Shown here in pieces: positions 21,636-34,180 of a stretch of 64,000 bases of DNA. The notes below the pieces were generated by a model. It searched no databases and had not been told where the DNA came from. It saw nothing but the letters and a program-made list of their open reading frames with translations. Numbering within the stretch: the stretch's first letter is position 1; every line of letters begins with the position of its first letter. The stretch covers positions 1,488,001 to 1,552,000 of the forward strand of contig CAJSYZ010000007.1 in the NCBI GenBank assembly GCA_910574455.1, written 5' to 3'. Made by a program: the position numbers and the translations under genes. The DNA is from Trichaptum fuscoviolaceum (lineage: Eukaryota > Basidiomycota > Agaricomycetes > Hymenochaetales > Trichaptaceae).

Positions 21636-21894
21636 ATGCCATGCCAAGTTACCCGATCACTGGCATCCCAAGCCTTGGCAAGTACTAGCACTTGGCTCAG
21701 TAGCTGGTAATATCACTGACATATGGGGTTGTCCTTCGGGTGGCTTCTCATTGGACAAATAGAGATCTCCAATGGTGTCGGTTTCCGCAAAGATACTGAC
21801 TATCCCGTCGGTCTGGGATTCATCTTCGGTTGGGACGTAGTCAGGTGGGCTGAAGAAGAGTTCCGGCTCTCCAGTTGACATAGCGCAGCCAACA
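21636..21894. repeat. Dispersed 250-bp repeat, copy 2
   Basis: This is the partner of 17673-17925. The minus-strand frame (21657-22019) is open here for 120 codons and includes CAMSTGEPELFFSPPDYVPT, whereas copy 1 is shifted out of frame. Copy 2 is therefore closer to the original coding state. Confidence 0.6.
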
Positions 21895-22124
21895 ACTATC
21901 TGCATCTCGAGACTGATGTATTCGAGGTATACCTCATCGACCTTACTTGCTGAACGAAAGAATGTCCTGTCGGCGTTGACCTGTTTGTTGGCAACCCAAT
22001 TGGCGCTGCTCGAGTACACACCATGTCTGAGGTAAGCAAGACTATCGAAGTTTGAATCTTTTCGAAAACAAGCAGAGGGAAAATCGTGATCATTGCTGCT
22101 ACGGTCGTGAGTGTCGAGGTTTGA

Positions 22125-22375
22125 GGTTCGGGTATACGGAGGGTTGGATTTTGATACGCCGAGGGGTCAGAAATAGATTCTCATGAGGGTCACATATATA
22201 TACTTTACAAAGGTTAGATAATGGTTCTACAAGGGGTCGGAAATCAATACTCCGGGGGGGTTGGATTTACATACACCTTCTGTTGGATTCATATACTTAT
22301 GAGAGGTTGGATTTGCAGACTTTGAGAGGTTGAATTTAAGTACTTTGTTGGGTTGGAATTTTTGGTGGGCCTTAT
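22125..22375. repeat. Degenerate minisatellite, inverted copy of the 3415-3826 array
   Basis: Units of GGTTGGATTT or GGGTCGGAAAT alternate with TACATAC and CTTTGAGA-like spacers. They are the reverse complement of the unit at 3415-3826. About nine irregular units are present. Confidence 0.6.
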
Positions 22376-22414
22376 TGGACAGAATAAACTATATTTGAAC
22401 TCAGATCATGTGAA

Positions 22415-22745
22415 AGAACATCCATATCATGGATTTTCAAGGATTTTCATGATTTATCAAGGTTTATCATGGACACACCATAACGGGCTCATGAATTTTC
22501 GTGATTATTCATGATAGATCATGAAGTCACCATGAAGTTAGCCAAAATTGGTAAATAACAAATAAATACTAGAATTGATATTCTAAAACTGGATATGGCA
22601 AACTTCAGGGACATTCATGATGCCATCATGGTTTCATCATGGTTCCTGCATTTATCAGCAGAGAGTTTACGAGTTTATTTTGTATATATCAGAGTTTCTA
22701 TTTTGTCACTTCATGAATTATCATGATGCGACCAAAATCAAATTT
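22415..22745. repeat. AT-rich stretch rich in the palindrome TCATGA
   Basis: TCATGA or ATCATGG-like hexamers occur about fifteen times in 330 bp in no fixed register. No coding frame is present. This may be a worn repeat or the subterminal region of a decayed element. Confidence 0.4.
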
Positions 22746-22799
22746 TGAGTCTGCCGAGCGGCACAAGTACGGCCCAGGAATCCCCCGCACACCATGTTT

Positions 22800-24050
22800 G
22801 TCCCAATCTTACTATATTTGGTAAAAACCGACTCGGACAACTTGAATGGAATATCCATCATGCACTTCTCGTCCTAGGATGGTCCTGATTATACCTCAGC
22901 CCTTGGACTGACTTTCAATCTAGGTCGCTTTAGTAGCCACAATATTCAGACAAACCCAGACGAATGAAATAGGGCTCCAGGAAACGGCCAATTGTTCAAT
23001 TAGAATGTGATCAATACCACGATTTACAGCCGATTCATCAGTCGTGGTGAGCCTCAAGGCTGAGTCAAGTATATTCTATAACTAAAGGTGCAGAAATAAT
23101 CAGAGCAAAGTCATAGTACGGAAAAGGCTCAGTTCCGGAGCCGTCTCTCAAGCAGAAGCAGGAACTCGGAGTCACGAATCTGTTGAGCCCATGATTGTGC
23201 AACAATTAGCAATCCTTCATAGAGCTTGACCATCCCGGCCACAACGAATAGTCCGGGTAAATGTACAGAACTGCGCGCGAAGGACAACACACATTTAGTA
23301 ACTTGAAGTAGACCTTTCCCGACATAAAAGGGTTATCAGATGAGGCGGGAGGAGACTGACAGAGTGCTTTTTGACTGATATAATTTGGCAGCAAGCGCTG
23401 GAGGGAAATACGATGATGATAGGGAGGGCCAAGCATGCAACGAGGCCTGAGTTAACAGGAGCAATAGCGCGCAGAGAGAGAGATCACCAGCATCAGTTTC
23501 CTTCAGTCCAAATTATTGTATCTGAAAAAGATTCTTAATGATGAATGTAGCACGGTAAGGGCAGGTACGATGCTTACCCTCAAAATTGCTAGAACGAGCA
23601 ATGCTGGAGTGACCATCCTTCGGCGAACAATGAGAACCAGTGTACTGCAAGCCAATGGCCCAGGAGTCAACAGTTTGAATCTTGAGTGTAAGCTCTGGGT
23701 TGATGATCAGGCAAGGCGAATGAACTAGGCACAACTCGACAACTAGAGCGACCAGAATCGGGATAACAACCCCCATCAATGCGAAGGATAACTTGAATGT
23801 GCTTAAAGAGATAAACACATGCCACCCCTGGATTCATCGCAATCGCTCCGTTGACGTTGCTTTTGATACGGACCAACGTCTTTCCGAAGAAATAAGAGCC
23901 CCATAACAGATAAAAACCGATAACGATGGAATATCCGTCATGCACTTCTTGTCCTAGGATGGTCCAGAATACAACTCGACTCAGACGCGTTGGAAGTGCG
24001 AGCGCCATGACAACGACTAATCTGACCACCATCCAAAATAATAGAACAGA
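22800..24050 (-). pseudogene. Multi-pass membrane protein gene, degenerate and partly duplicated
   Basis: On the minus strand 24032-23667 reads VVRLVVVMALALPTRLSRVV and FYLLWGSYFFGKTLVRI. An overlapping frame (23818-23700) reads LSFALMGVVIPILVALVVEL. These are hydrophobic helices, suggesting an integral membrane protein. The segment GGAATATCCGTCATGCACTT (about 23929) recurs as GGAATATCCATCATGCACTT near 22849, so a second worn copy lies at about 22830-22890. Frame changes without clear splice sites argue for a decayed gene. The family is not recognised. Confidence 0.35.
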
Positions 24051-24298
24051 GAGGATGACACGTTTGTCGAAGTGAGGGGGAGGTAGACTATGGTGTAACC
24101 CTCGTTCACTGCCTCGCTTTCTCTGCCTCAGAGTTGCGATTCCATCAAACGAGTGCCTACCTCATCCACAGGCTTCCCATTCGCATCGACTATGACAGTT
24201 GCGCTTAATTCACGAGGAATCGCGATGTTGTCCAAGGCGGTTACTTGCCTACAGCTTTCGTCGAATGAAATTCAAGTTCTGCTTGCACTAGAGCATGA

Positions 24299-26485
24299 CA
24301 CGGGTGCGTGTCACCCGTAGGTACCTGTAGGTACCTGCAGCAAAAACCTGCGGCTCCGGGTGCACCCGCATGCAGGTACCTGTTTCCCACGCTTACCTGC
24401 GGATCCAGGTATGACTTTTCTTAAGCTCAGGTACCTGCAGTGGCCGTAGGCCGCAGACATTGAGGAACGGTCAGGTTAGTTGCGTGACCGGAGTTCACAC
24501 GCGATAATAACTTGTGTTAGTCGCGTCTTGTACACCGTGTGAAAATTTAGCTTTCTTTCCCCTACCACTACGTGCGACAGCGAGAGCGAGAACGAGGACG
24601 AGTCTGACGTCTGCGCTGTGTGCGCGTTCTGTAGGACTTGTTTCTTGCGGCTTTTTGTTTCTTGTCCTCGGGCTTTTGAAGACGGCGGCGCAAGACTTTT
24701 ACGGACGTGCAAGAGTCCAGTTGTTTCTTGTCTTCGGGCTTTCGACTACGGCGGCGCGCAACATTCTTACGGACGGCGCAAGACTTTTACGGACGTGCAA
24801 GAGTCCAGTTTGTTTCTTGTCTTCGGACTTCTCACGAGCGACGATTGCGCTGCGCACGCAGAAGACATACTACGGACGGTTGACTGGAGTCTGCGCATAG
24901 GCGCGTGCTTCTGGTCGACTTAGTTCTTTCGACGGAACGACGGCCATCGATTCTCTGCGACGCGCGCGCGGACTATGCGCAGACTCTCGACTCCCTCCCT
25001 CTGGACCTCTCCCGCTTTGCCGACCTCCGCGAGCTCGACACCGTGCTCACGTCGACCGTTACCTCTCTAACCTCGAAAATCTACAAACTGATTGAGCTCA
25101 TTGAGACCCGCTCAGCTTCGACCGAGGAGAGACTGTGGCTGTTTGGAGAGATTGCGGATGAGGCGCAGAAGGTGCGCCCAGGAGCGGAGGACAAGATATG
25201 TATTGCGATGACGGGCTGCAGACGAGCTTCGCGGGCAATCATCATACCTCAATGACCTCGTCACCACCCTTCCCGAATTCCAGTCCCATCTGCTCGTCAA
25301 AAAGACGACGTGCCCACATGTAAGCGCGAAGGCGTACTTGATGCCGACGAGCTATGAGACAGGGCGAAAGCGGCGTGCATAGAACAACAGCGCCAGCGCC
25401 AGTGGATGGCTCCGCGTGTCCGGTGAGAGGAGAGTCTTGCAGGAGGAAGATTTGGACTATGTTGAAGGAAAATCAATGAGAAAGGAGAAGACGGGTGACG
25501 GTGGTCAACAGTGAGCACGGGGTGGCCGTCGTCCAAAGAAGTACGTTCGCTAATTCATAGTTATTTTACACATCAACTCACATCCCGCCATCACCACCAC
25601 TACACTTTCCCCCTTTGGCCGAAAACATCGCCCATAACTCGGGCTTGATTCAAGCCTTCACAAAACTAAGAACACCTTCGTCTTCGTCTTCCTGAGGGCT
25701 TTCCTATCGTCCAGCTTTCATTCGATTCGGCGCAAAACTCATCAATCGCCAGCACCATCTTTGGGACAGCCAGGGTAGCAGCAACAGATGATAGCTCGCC
25801 GCCTGCACACCCCATTTGGGCTGCACTTTCATCTGCTGCTTGCTCACCCTGGTGATTCCTGGGGCTTGCTCACACAAAGAAGCACTTGTCCAGGGAGGGT
25901 CCCCATGCCCAAGACCTGTAATATCTCACACACGTCGAACTCACCCCAGGGGATCCGTGTAAGTGAGCCTTCATCCACATGAAGGCTCATTGAGTTTGAC
26001 GGCTCTCACTGTGTCTTATCCTTTACTGGATGTGGTTGGGTGTATGGTGGTTTGAACTGCTTGACTTCGCGCGAAAGCACAAAGCCAGGCAGCTATACTG
26101 TTAGCTCAACATCTGACTTCTATGCTGAGGCACAAGGAGTCCCTGTTGGTCGGGTGCGGCTGAGGCCATCATCCGGGCTGTTGAGCTTGTTTCATTCATG
26201 AGCTACATCTCCACGTCTGAGGACAGGAGTAACCCGTAAGGGCAAGTCAAGGCTGAGGCCATTGACTGGGCTATTGAGTGAACAATATTGCACAGTATTC
26301 TCATGACCTACTGCAAATACCTGCGGGTGCTAACAGGTACCTGCAGGTATTGCAGGTAACGGGTGCGGGTGCACCTGGATCCGTTTCCCACGGATCCAGG
26401 TCGGATCCAGGTAGTGATTTTTTTGCCACAGGTACCTGTATTTGCGGATCACGGGTACCCACGGGTGCACCCGTGTCATGCTCTA
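24299..26485. mobile_element. hAT-B copy 1, non-autonomous, carrying an ING gene fragment
   Basis: Perfect inverted termini TAGAGCATGACACGGGTGC and its complement bound the element, and the 8-bp duplication GCTTGCAC flanks it (24291-24298 and 26486-26493). Both subterminal regions are dense in CAGGTACCTGCAGGTACC palindromes. There is no transposase ORF. The interior, including the ING fragment, recurs almost unchanged in the copy at 59077, so the cargo has been mobilised at least twice. Confidence 0.9.
24953..25380 (+). pseudogene. Captured N-terminal ING-domain fragment in hAT-B1
   Basis: ING (inhibitor of growth) proteins are chromatin readers in histone acetyltransferase and deacetylase complexes. 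The frame reads YAQTLDSLPLDLSRFADLRE, then TSKIYKLIELIETRSASTEE, then LWLFGEIADEAQKVRPGAED, the typical ING helical domain. A 1-nt insertion near 25236 then shifts the frame, and the domain end (YLNDLVTTLPEFQSHLL, YPHVSAK-like CPHVSAK) continues in another frame. No PHD finger follows. The host gene is not in the window. Confidence 0.7.
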
Positions 26486-26906
26486 GCTTGCACTTGTCTG
26501 CTTAGACGATTCTGGTCAGAAAGATTGTACTCATGAGGAGAAAGACTTGGATGTGTCGACCGTAGGAGATTGCAATGCAAACATCCTTGCGTGTGCGCGT
26601 TCGAAGGATTTCGCACCGGAGGCGTTCCGCCTTGCAAAGGAAATGCTTGACTCTCATTGGTATTTGGCAACTTGAACACGGGAGACATCCCGCACCGTGA
26701 CCTTGCTAATAGCGGCGAAAACTCGAGAAGATCTACCAAGAGATCGATGGATCTTGCTGAGATGCTTAAATTTGAAAAGCAAGAAGATGATGGAGCAGAC
26801 ATGAGGTCGTACTTTTATCTTTGTCTGGTGTAGGAAGGCTTGGCCCGACGAGACTGCCAGTGTCACGAGCCAAATGGTGTCCGGGGTCGTGCAATGCCAA
26901 ACGCAT

Positions 26907-27195
26907 CAGGGAAACTACTTTTTGCTTAAGGCGACTGACGCGTCCTGACGCTGCCTTAAATGGACTGAAGGGTTGCTATGCCTGTCTGAAATCTACTGAT
27001 ATGTTGCTATGCCTGTCTGAAATCAACTGATGGCCTGAACACACTGAAATAAGCCAATTTTCAGGACACACTCAGTACGTCAGTACATCAGGAGGTCAGT
27101 CAAGCATAAGTAAAGACTAAGTACAAGCATGTACAATTCAAATGTCATAGTAAGTACAAATCAGTACACCAGTAATTCAGTACGCCAGTATTGTA
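26907..27195. repeat. Possible element terminus CAGGGAAACTAC with CAGTAC-rich tract
   Basis: CATCAGGGAAACTACTTT at 26904 recurs at 63980, where it interrupts another element and so marks an insertion edge. Downstream, a 31-bp tandem duplication (TTGCTATGCCTGTCTGAAAT, at 26972 and 27003) is followed by about ten CAGTAC or AGTACA motifs to about 27190. This looks like a subterminal array, but no opposite terminus could be found. Confidence 0.35.
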
Positions 27196-27636
27196 GGCTG
27201 CGCGCTGCTTTCCTCTCGCCTTCGCTGATAAGGATGTTCATGCTTTTCGTTGTTGGCTGAGCGACTCAAGCACATTTGCCTTGTGCGCTTCGAGAATTGT
27301 CCGACTTCCGCCCAAGTGGCATATTCTTCCTGACGCCTGAAACAATTGTCAAACATAAATTCCAGAGTTCTTACTACGGGTTTTCGGAGGACTCGGACAT
27401 ACTATTTTCAATCTGTTCCGAAAGCAATTTCTCTCTTGTCCGATTGCGCACGTTCTGATCATTTTCCCTCAAGGTCCATGTTCTTGAATTACCCTCCACC
27501 TTGAATGGTCCGCCGTAGCCACTCGTGTCAATTCTCGTCACCGCAACCTATCGATCTAGCTCTGCTTCTACATCCTTGAGAAGCAGATTGCCTCCGGTGG
27601 GAAGTGGGGGTAGATCTCGGTCTGGCAGTTGTTTGT

Positions 27637-30160
27637 TCAATAGGGAGTTTTGGTCTGACGCCAGAACGATCGGTATATATCGCAAGTGTTCATACTCCTG
27701 GTTTGTTCCTTCTGGATCATCCGAAAAGTGTTTGAGTAAGGCTTTATACTGTAGCTCGAATGCACTTTAACAAGATGACTTACGGCCGTCAGCGAATCAA
27801 CAAGTATCCCATCGATATGTAGGCAACACTCATTATCTGCAACTTCGCTCACGTCGTAAGGCTTCAGAATAAGCTCTGTGATACGCATCACTACACCTGT
27901 TCGGTCGTCCAGCGTATTGGCAAGCCGGATTTTCTGCTTCGCGAATGCCTGGATCATCGAAAGTACGTTCTCGGTGGACAACTGGCTGATTTAGGAGGTG
28001 GTCGTGAACTTCCCTTGCCCAGCTCGCTCTCAACTCACATCGTCTTATTCATCAGCGACACAACTCACTTCGATACTGATTGACCAAGGACAGCACCACC
28101 GTAGTCCTAGATTTAAGAAAGTAAGACCACTACAGGCCGGAACAAATGACTATTCGAGAAGAGCTCACTCGAGTGGTTGATCCATCCCCTCGCACGAACG
28201 TACCACAGATCAAGTTCACTGTACCTTTCGTAATACCGATACCGTATCCGTGAGACAGAACTCTACCTTCACCATCGAGTCCTTGATGCCAACCAGACGG
28301 CACGACAGCGCAGCATGTCCGTTCCACACGACCTTGCTCGAGGTGAACTTGATAGCGTTGCCAACAATGTTCGTAATGACCTGGCGCAGATGCAGCGAGT
28401 CACCGATGAGCTGATCAGGAATGTCTGGGTAAACATCATATGTGAGGTCGAGGTTGTTTTGCGATGGTCGTACAACGAGAGTCTTGAGGTTACCGAAAAC
28501 CGTGTGTCTCAGTGAATACCAAACTTGCTCTATCGTCATCCTGCCTGCTTCGAACGTAGTAATTAATCGAAATATTAGCAACTGAATTCGGAAGCATCGG
28601 CGGCGGATTAGCTTACTCTTCGAGATATCCAAAATATCGACATTAATCAATAGCAGACTCCGAGCCAAACTATGCACCAGCAGAAGACTCTCGCGCTGAC
28701 TCTTATTCAAATTGCTATCCAGCGTAAACTCTTTCATGCCAATGATACCGTTCATAGGGGTCGAATCTCATGAGACGTGTTCGCCAAGAACTCCAACTTG
28801 GAGCGACTGGCAAGTTCGGCAGCTTCACGAGCGGCGGCGTTCTTCTAAATCGACTCGCGCAAGTAGTGCACAATTTAATTGATTTGATGAGTCTCAAAGG
28901 ATTCCATCTCGCCTGAGCCTTTGACGGTGATGAAACACGTGAAGTCGCCGTTTATACTAGTAGCTGCAGTACTGATCTGCGCGAAACCACGCACTTCGGT
29001 CGTCAAGTTTCCGGCCATGGTGTCAACAGCCATTCTATTCGGAGTGCGTTCAGTAAAAACCACACTACACAATTCAGCGGAATGCTAGTGAAATAAACAT
29101 ACGTGATTTTTTGCTGTGACATGAACATTCTCGATTTCAGCTTGAACACCGAGTTTTTTCGTTCTGACTTCCCGCGCGACTTTGGTCACCCCCGCAGTGA
29201 AGAGAGCCAACTGGTCAACCATGCCATTGATGGCCAAGTCCAGAATATCACCCTGAACAGACACGCCCACGATCTCCTGCGTCAAGTCGCCACGAGCGAC
29301 GGTCGTAGTCGCGACAACAATGGTACGCACTTGAAAGTTCACCTGCGTCAAAGAAAAGTGAGACAATTCTCTCCAAGACAAAAGCGCAGCATAGGTTGAC
29401 CGCCCATTTGCTGTACTAGTAGTCACAGTCTCGAGCTCCATCGCCCCGCGAAGTTGTCCAGATCAATAATTGTCTAACACATTTAGCTTCGGTTAGATCT
29501 GTGTTGATATGATATGTTTGAAGAGCAAAGTATCCGAAATAGACGCATGTGGTTTCGCTGATGAATAAACCAGTATAAGCCTAGTAATATAATAGCAAGA
29601 AGAGAAGTCCGTACTTATAGTTCCAGAGGCTTCAAAGGTTGCGCTTATTCTCTTCCCTCGCATGCCCTCATAGATGTTCGCCACCGTAGTCCGATGCTTG
29701 TGAACTAGATGTAGCGCCTAGGTTCACGCTACCTTCCGGCGACTTGCTAGAGATTGGCCGGGAGATGCTGGCAGCTGTTTCATGGAAAGATGTTCGCCTC
29801 GCGTCATCGCGTTTTTCACTATCGGAGGTGTATCACATTCAACTAGAGGTATGAAGGTGTCTCGCAAGACGGTATGAGGTGGTGTTCCGAGGCCGGGGCC
29901 GGGGCCGTCAGCCTGCAATTGACGGACGCGAGATTTACTACGTTGCAATGGCGGTTTCGGCGCAGGAAACTGATATGTGAAGCGAGGGGCATCCAAGGAC
30001 ACATGCGCAAGGCTGGCGCGGGATCGGTCGTGTAGTTCATCTGCCCCCTCATCAATAGCGTCCTCTGCCACCTCTTCAATCGTCAGCGGACGGCCCTTGC
30101 CCTTCCTTTCCTATAAGGCGGTGTCGACTCTAGTTGAAGACGAAGGATTGTTACTAATTT
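27637..30160 (-). pseudogene. NIK1: Group III hybrid histidine kinase (NIK1/Os-1 type) pseudogene
   Basis: Group III kinases sense osmotic stress upstream of the HOG MAP-kinase pathway and carry N-terminal HAMP repeats. The minus strand shows, in order: an N-terminal region (EDAIDEGADELHDRSRAS, about 30067); HAMP-like repeats ([40 protein letters not shown]); the phosphoacceptor region (KLEFLANTSHEIR, then PMNGIIGM after a 1-nt loss near 28770); a dimerisation helix (LNKSQRESLLLVHSLARSLL); ATPase boxes (LHLRQVITNIVGNAIKFTSS); and a receiver-like part (FAKQKIRLANTLDDRTGVV, about 27950). The acceptor site of the intron after DILDISK is lost, the G1 box DTGIGI is split by an indel, and the G2 box reads YGGAVLGQS. 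It cannot make an active kinase. Confidence 0.82.
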
Positions 30161-30888
30161 TTGATGAAGATCACAACAGTTGGTGATGCAACATGTATCG
30201 GCCTATCCTCAGCGGGTGTCGTTCGAAAGGTAGAAGATGCTCGCTTCAGCGTGCACGTCGGAGCTCCTCTCACTATAACAAGGCCGCCCACCTTCTCCTC
30301 TCCAGGTACTAAAGACAAATGTGAGTGATAAGATCAAGCAAGAAGCACGTTCTCAGACGTACACTATCGTTTTTTGGTTCATTCGGAAATGTTGAAGTCT
30401 AGGCGAGTTCAATACAAGCTTGAGGGTAGGATAAAACATAACTTGTTCAGGCCAATAAGTGGTCTTATGGAATGGGTGGGGGATGGCGGAGAAGTGCTCA
30501 TAACAAGACTGGAGAACGTACACTGTGTCGTTGAGGGGACGCAGTGGTAAAAAGTTCAAGTTCAAGTTCAAGTGCAAGTGCAGTCCGAGTCACGGTGGCA
30601 ACTTGAACTTGAACTCTTCAAGTTCCAATTTTAGATTTAAAGCTCCACTGGAAGCATCATCATGGCAAGCAATCCGAACAGCAGACAGACACCATTGGCG
30701 ACATCTTCCAAACCACTTTGATACCTCAGACTACGGTGATCATTCGGGAAAAAAAGGCAATTCAATAATAAATTTTAATCATGAATCTCCTGGCAACTTT
30801 GAAAGACAAGAGCATGCGCACAACAATTTACTCGATAACTCAAGCACATTTGGTCAAACCTGCTACTGGTGGGCCTCAGCCTACTAGA

Positions 30889-31931
30889 TCAAGCCTCGAA
30901 GTTCTTGATGTACTTATCCGGTAAGGGTGAGTGGCTTTGGCTCAGGGCCAAAGCTACAGCAAACGTGCTGTGAACGTCAATAGCTGCATCTAGTATTCCA
31001 GTACAGCAGATCATGCAAGTGAGAACTTGAAGATGGTTGATCTTGAACAACAGAATGATAACTTACACTCTTTTTGTGCCGCTGATAGCTCGTCAGCTGC
31101 CCAGTCACTCATTGTGACCTCACTACTCTTCTTGACGTTCAGCCTCAATACTTCTCCCACTATTTTTTCGAGCTTGACAGTCGGAGTCGGATGCTGGAAC
31201 CAGAGACGAGGGTTTAAGAGCAGTTGGGACCAGGTCGGGTTTTTGGGCCAGACTTCCGGGTAGACAACGCGTGCCCAATCTGTCAGATCGACACAGGAGC
31301 GCACAGAGGTGCGAAACTTGCGCTTTATACGCACTGCGTCACCTGCCATTTCTTCTGTTAGGCCACCTCGCAGGAGAAAAGATAAGTTATTCATACCGTT
31401 GATTCCTGCGGAAATTTTTCATGACTGTACCATCCCCAAGGAGTTGCGCCAACGTAGGGGGAAGGTCAGTAAGAGTATGCGTCCTGACTAGATAAATGTG
31501 GTGTTGAACTGCGAGTTGGATGAGGTCCACGCGATGATTGGGCCCTTCTCCGCCACTTGCCCACTCGATGTCGATCGAGACAAATCTACTAGCTGGTACC
31601 TGTGGCAATGATGCATATATTGCAGTCACTGCATTGTCCACATCCAAGCCCGTGCGACACTGTATCGGAACTATATTATGGAGCCTATATTGATGTAATT
31701 CGGAGAGAGGTGTTGGTGGTACCCTGAGAAGATCAAGAAACGTTTGCAGTTTCTTGTGTATCTAGCAACAAGTCAGTGTACAGATCTTGATATGAATGAA
31801 ACAAGTACCTTCGTTTGAGCCCTTGCTGTCCACCGTTGAACGAGCTGAAAGCGGAGGACGGTGCGGAGGTGCAGGCGTGCGTAATCAAGGGAGAGGAGGA
31901 TGAGAAGGATAGTACGAAGATTTGAGAACAT
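30889..31931 (-). CDS. DEDDy-type 3'-5' exonuclease domain protein
   Basis: The minus-strand exons give MFSNLRTILLILLSLDYARL (ATG at 31931), an intron (about 31768-31809), then IHKKLQTFLDLLRVPPTPLS, FVSIDIEWASG and VDLIQLAVQHHIYLV. Motif I is the DxE of SIDIEW. A Gly-Asp segment (MAGDAVRIKRKF) and VDLTDWARVVYPEVW follow. After ELSAAQKE a GTAAGT intron (about 30989-31071) leads to YAAIDVHSTFAV, the DEDDy motif III, and the frame stops at 30889. The WRN/RNase D-like exonuclease fold is therefore complete in order. One junction, near 31375-31425, is uncertain: the simplest splice leaves a frame problem. Function could be DNA or RNA trimming, and the N-terminal hydrophobic stretch may be a signal anchor. 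The basic tail KYIKNFEA ends the protein. Confidence 0.65.
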
Positions 31932-34180
31932 GATTCACGGTGGAATGGCTTGATGATGATCTTGGGGACAATACCCGCTCCCACTTCACACTTATACAAA
32001 GTAGTTGAAGTCAGTTTTCTGATTTCCCATTCTTCTAAGAAAGAGAGAGGGAGCTATTAGTGCTTTGTACTATGACTCGGATAAACCGCAAGTTGAACTG
32101 ATAGTAGGAGATGACAAATGATTTCTTCCGGATGACTTGATTATAAGGCTTCTTTTCATTTTAAGCACAAACGAACAAGAAAATGAGTCATGTTAACTCC
32201 GAAGAAGTCGGGAGGATACAACCCACTGCACAAGAAGCTGCTCCATCAGCTCTAGAAGGATTTCGAAGAAAGCCATGAGTAACTCACCATACAACAGTCA
32301 TCCCTGTACACAACCCGAAACTTGAACTAGAACCGTGCCAAAATGGGAAATGGGCCAACTTGAATGCATCCCAACCCGCTTCGGAAGGAGTAATTTGCAT
32401 GAAGGCGCGTTTCTCGTCCTCGGAGCTGAGGGAATTGCGCTGTCGGCCGATGATGGACTCATACTGCACATTGAAACCGAGTGTTCTCCGTTTAGGCGGC
32501 AATGGTGGCGGGGCAGAGGTGTTTGGCAAGGAATGGGGACACGACAAGTTGACAACAACTTGGATGATGTCGAAAATGCAGTTATATTTTTCCCTTTGCG
32601 GCATTTGCAAATTGAGTTGTGAGTCGCTTTGTCGACCTTTGTGCATGCAAGCGGAATATTGGGATGCATCAAACTGCCCGGTGATACATAGCCCCGTATA
32701 TACGAATCCGACCGCGCAACTTCGCAACCTTCCCTCTCCAGCATCCTTCCCATGTTTTTGGGCTCTTTACGCTGCTCAGGCCAGGCGAACTTAGGATTAG
32801 ATGTCGATTGAGCAGGGATCCCTGAAGTGAGAGTAGACGGTAGGGATAGAGACTCGTCCCGACTGACTGCTCAGCGCGAGTCCTGTGGCCGCTTATTGTT
32901 GAGCTTGAGATGGTCGAGGAAAAGAGGAACGATGGAACGAGAAGAAGCTGACGCGGCCATCGTTCCTTCCGGTGACAAGAAAGTCGGAGTCATACTGGAA
33001 AGTTGTCACTGATGAGTCGGGGATACAGGAATGTGAAGAAAATCATACCCATTTGCAGATTCCATACGCGAACGGATGTGTCCAATCCCCCTACCCCCAC
33101 CCCAAGAAAAGAAGACAATATAATTTTCGGCGTAAATCTTATGCAGATGTTCTCGGAGAACGTATAGACATTCCCCGTGCCGATGCTCCAAAGCTGAAGA
33201 AGCCCGTGAGTATTATGATTCAAAAATTAAAAGAACAACTTACTCGAGAAGTACAGTAGTAGCTTTCGCTCACTGATTACTGCACGCATACATCCTCTCC
33301 TCGTGCCTGTGAGGGCCGGTTCAGTAACTTGCCTCTTTGCACATCCGAAACGTCGGTGATGCGTCTCGCAATTCAAAACCTGAGAGGAGCGGACCTCGGA
33401 TGCAAGTGCAGCAACCAGTTTTAATGTCCTGCTCTCTGAGCTGGTCATCAGCCACCACTGACGATGAGCTCTCTGGCATAGCCCTGTCCCTCAGAGAAGG
33501 TTCACTCATGATATATGGTTACGGATGTAACCACTCTACCATCACAAATCGCTGAAGAAGTTTGTGTTGTCAACTGTGGAGGTGGACGCGTGCGCATGTG
33601 TGCTCGCCATTGCTTTAGTCGGTGGGGGGATACGCGTCGGCATAAATCTGCGAGAGAATCCTGGGTCAAGAATTGGGGCGCCTGCTGTGGGCGCAGTAAA
33701 TTGCGTAGACGGCAGTGGTTTCGTTCCTCTGCAAAAGCGGTTGAACTCCTACCCCCTTGGTTTCCATACGAGCCTAGAGCGGCGCACGAGTAGAAACGCG
33801 TCGACCCACAGGGAGCTAACAAAGTAAGGCGCAGACGTTTTACGCGAGCTGCGCGAGGCGTTGAAACCGATAGAACAATTTGAGCGTGCCGAGACAGGCA
33901 AAGCGCGAGTCGGCAGATGCGCGGCGGAAGAAAGAGGTCTATCAGAGTTGTACAAGGTCCCGCATGGTGTTGGGAGAGAATCGGGACGTGCAGGAGGAAT
34001 TCGATGTTGAAAATTGGTAGAAAAGTGAAGAAGAGAATCTGCGGTGACTTGGGCGTTGGGATACAGTGGTAGTTGAGGAGGAGGCCATGACTACGTCAGT
34101 TCGCTACTGAAAAGTCACTTGAGGCCATCAACGATATTATAGAGCTTACTCATCTTGGATGATTGGTTAAAGTGTGTCTG
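31932..34180. other. No gene that I can support
   Basis: Several antisense-overlapping frames exist (for example 32284-32727 on the minus strand, with SSEDEKRAFMQITPSEAGWD), and one may be an exon of an unidentified gene. No domain, splice path or conserved motif could be established. The stretch 33500-34000 has ORFs on both strands with no protein-like bias. Confidence 0.35.

Noticed and set aside
26500..26866. Minus-strand ORFs as a separate gene
   Set aside because: The frames are short, overlap each other, and start beside the hAT-B1 target duplication. No splice path or motif was found.
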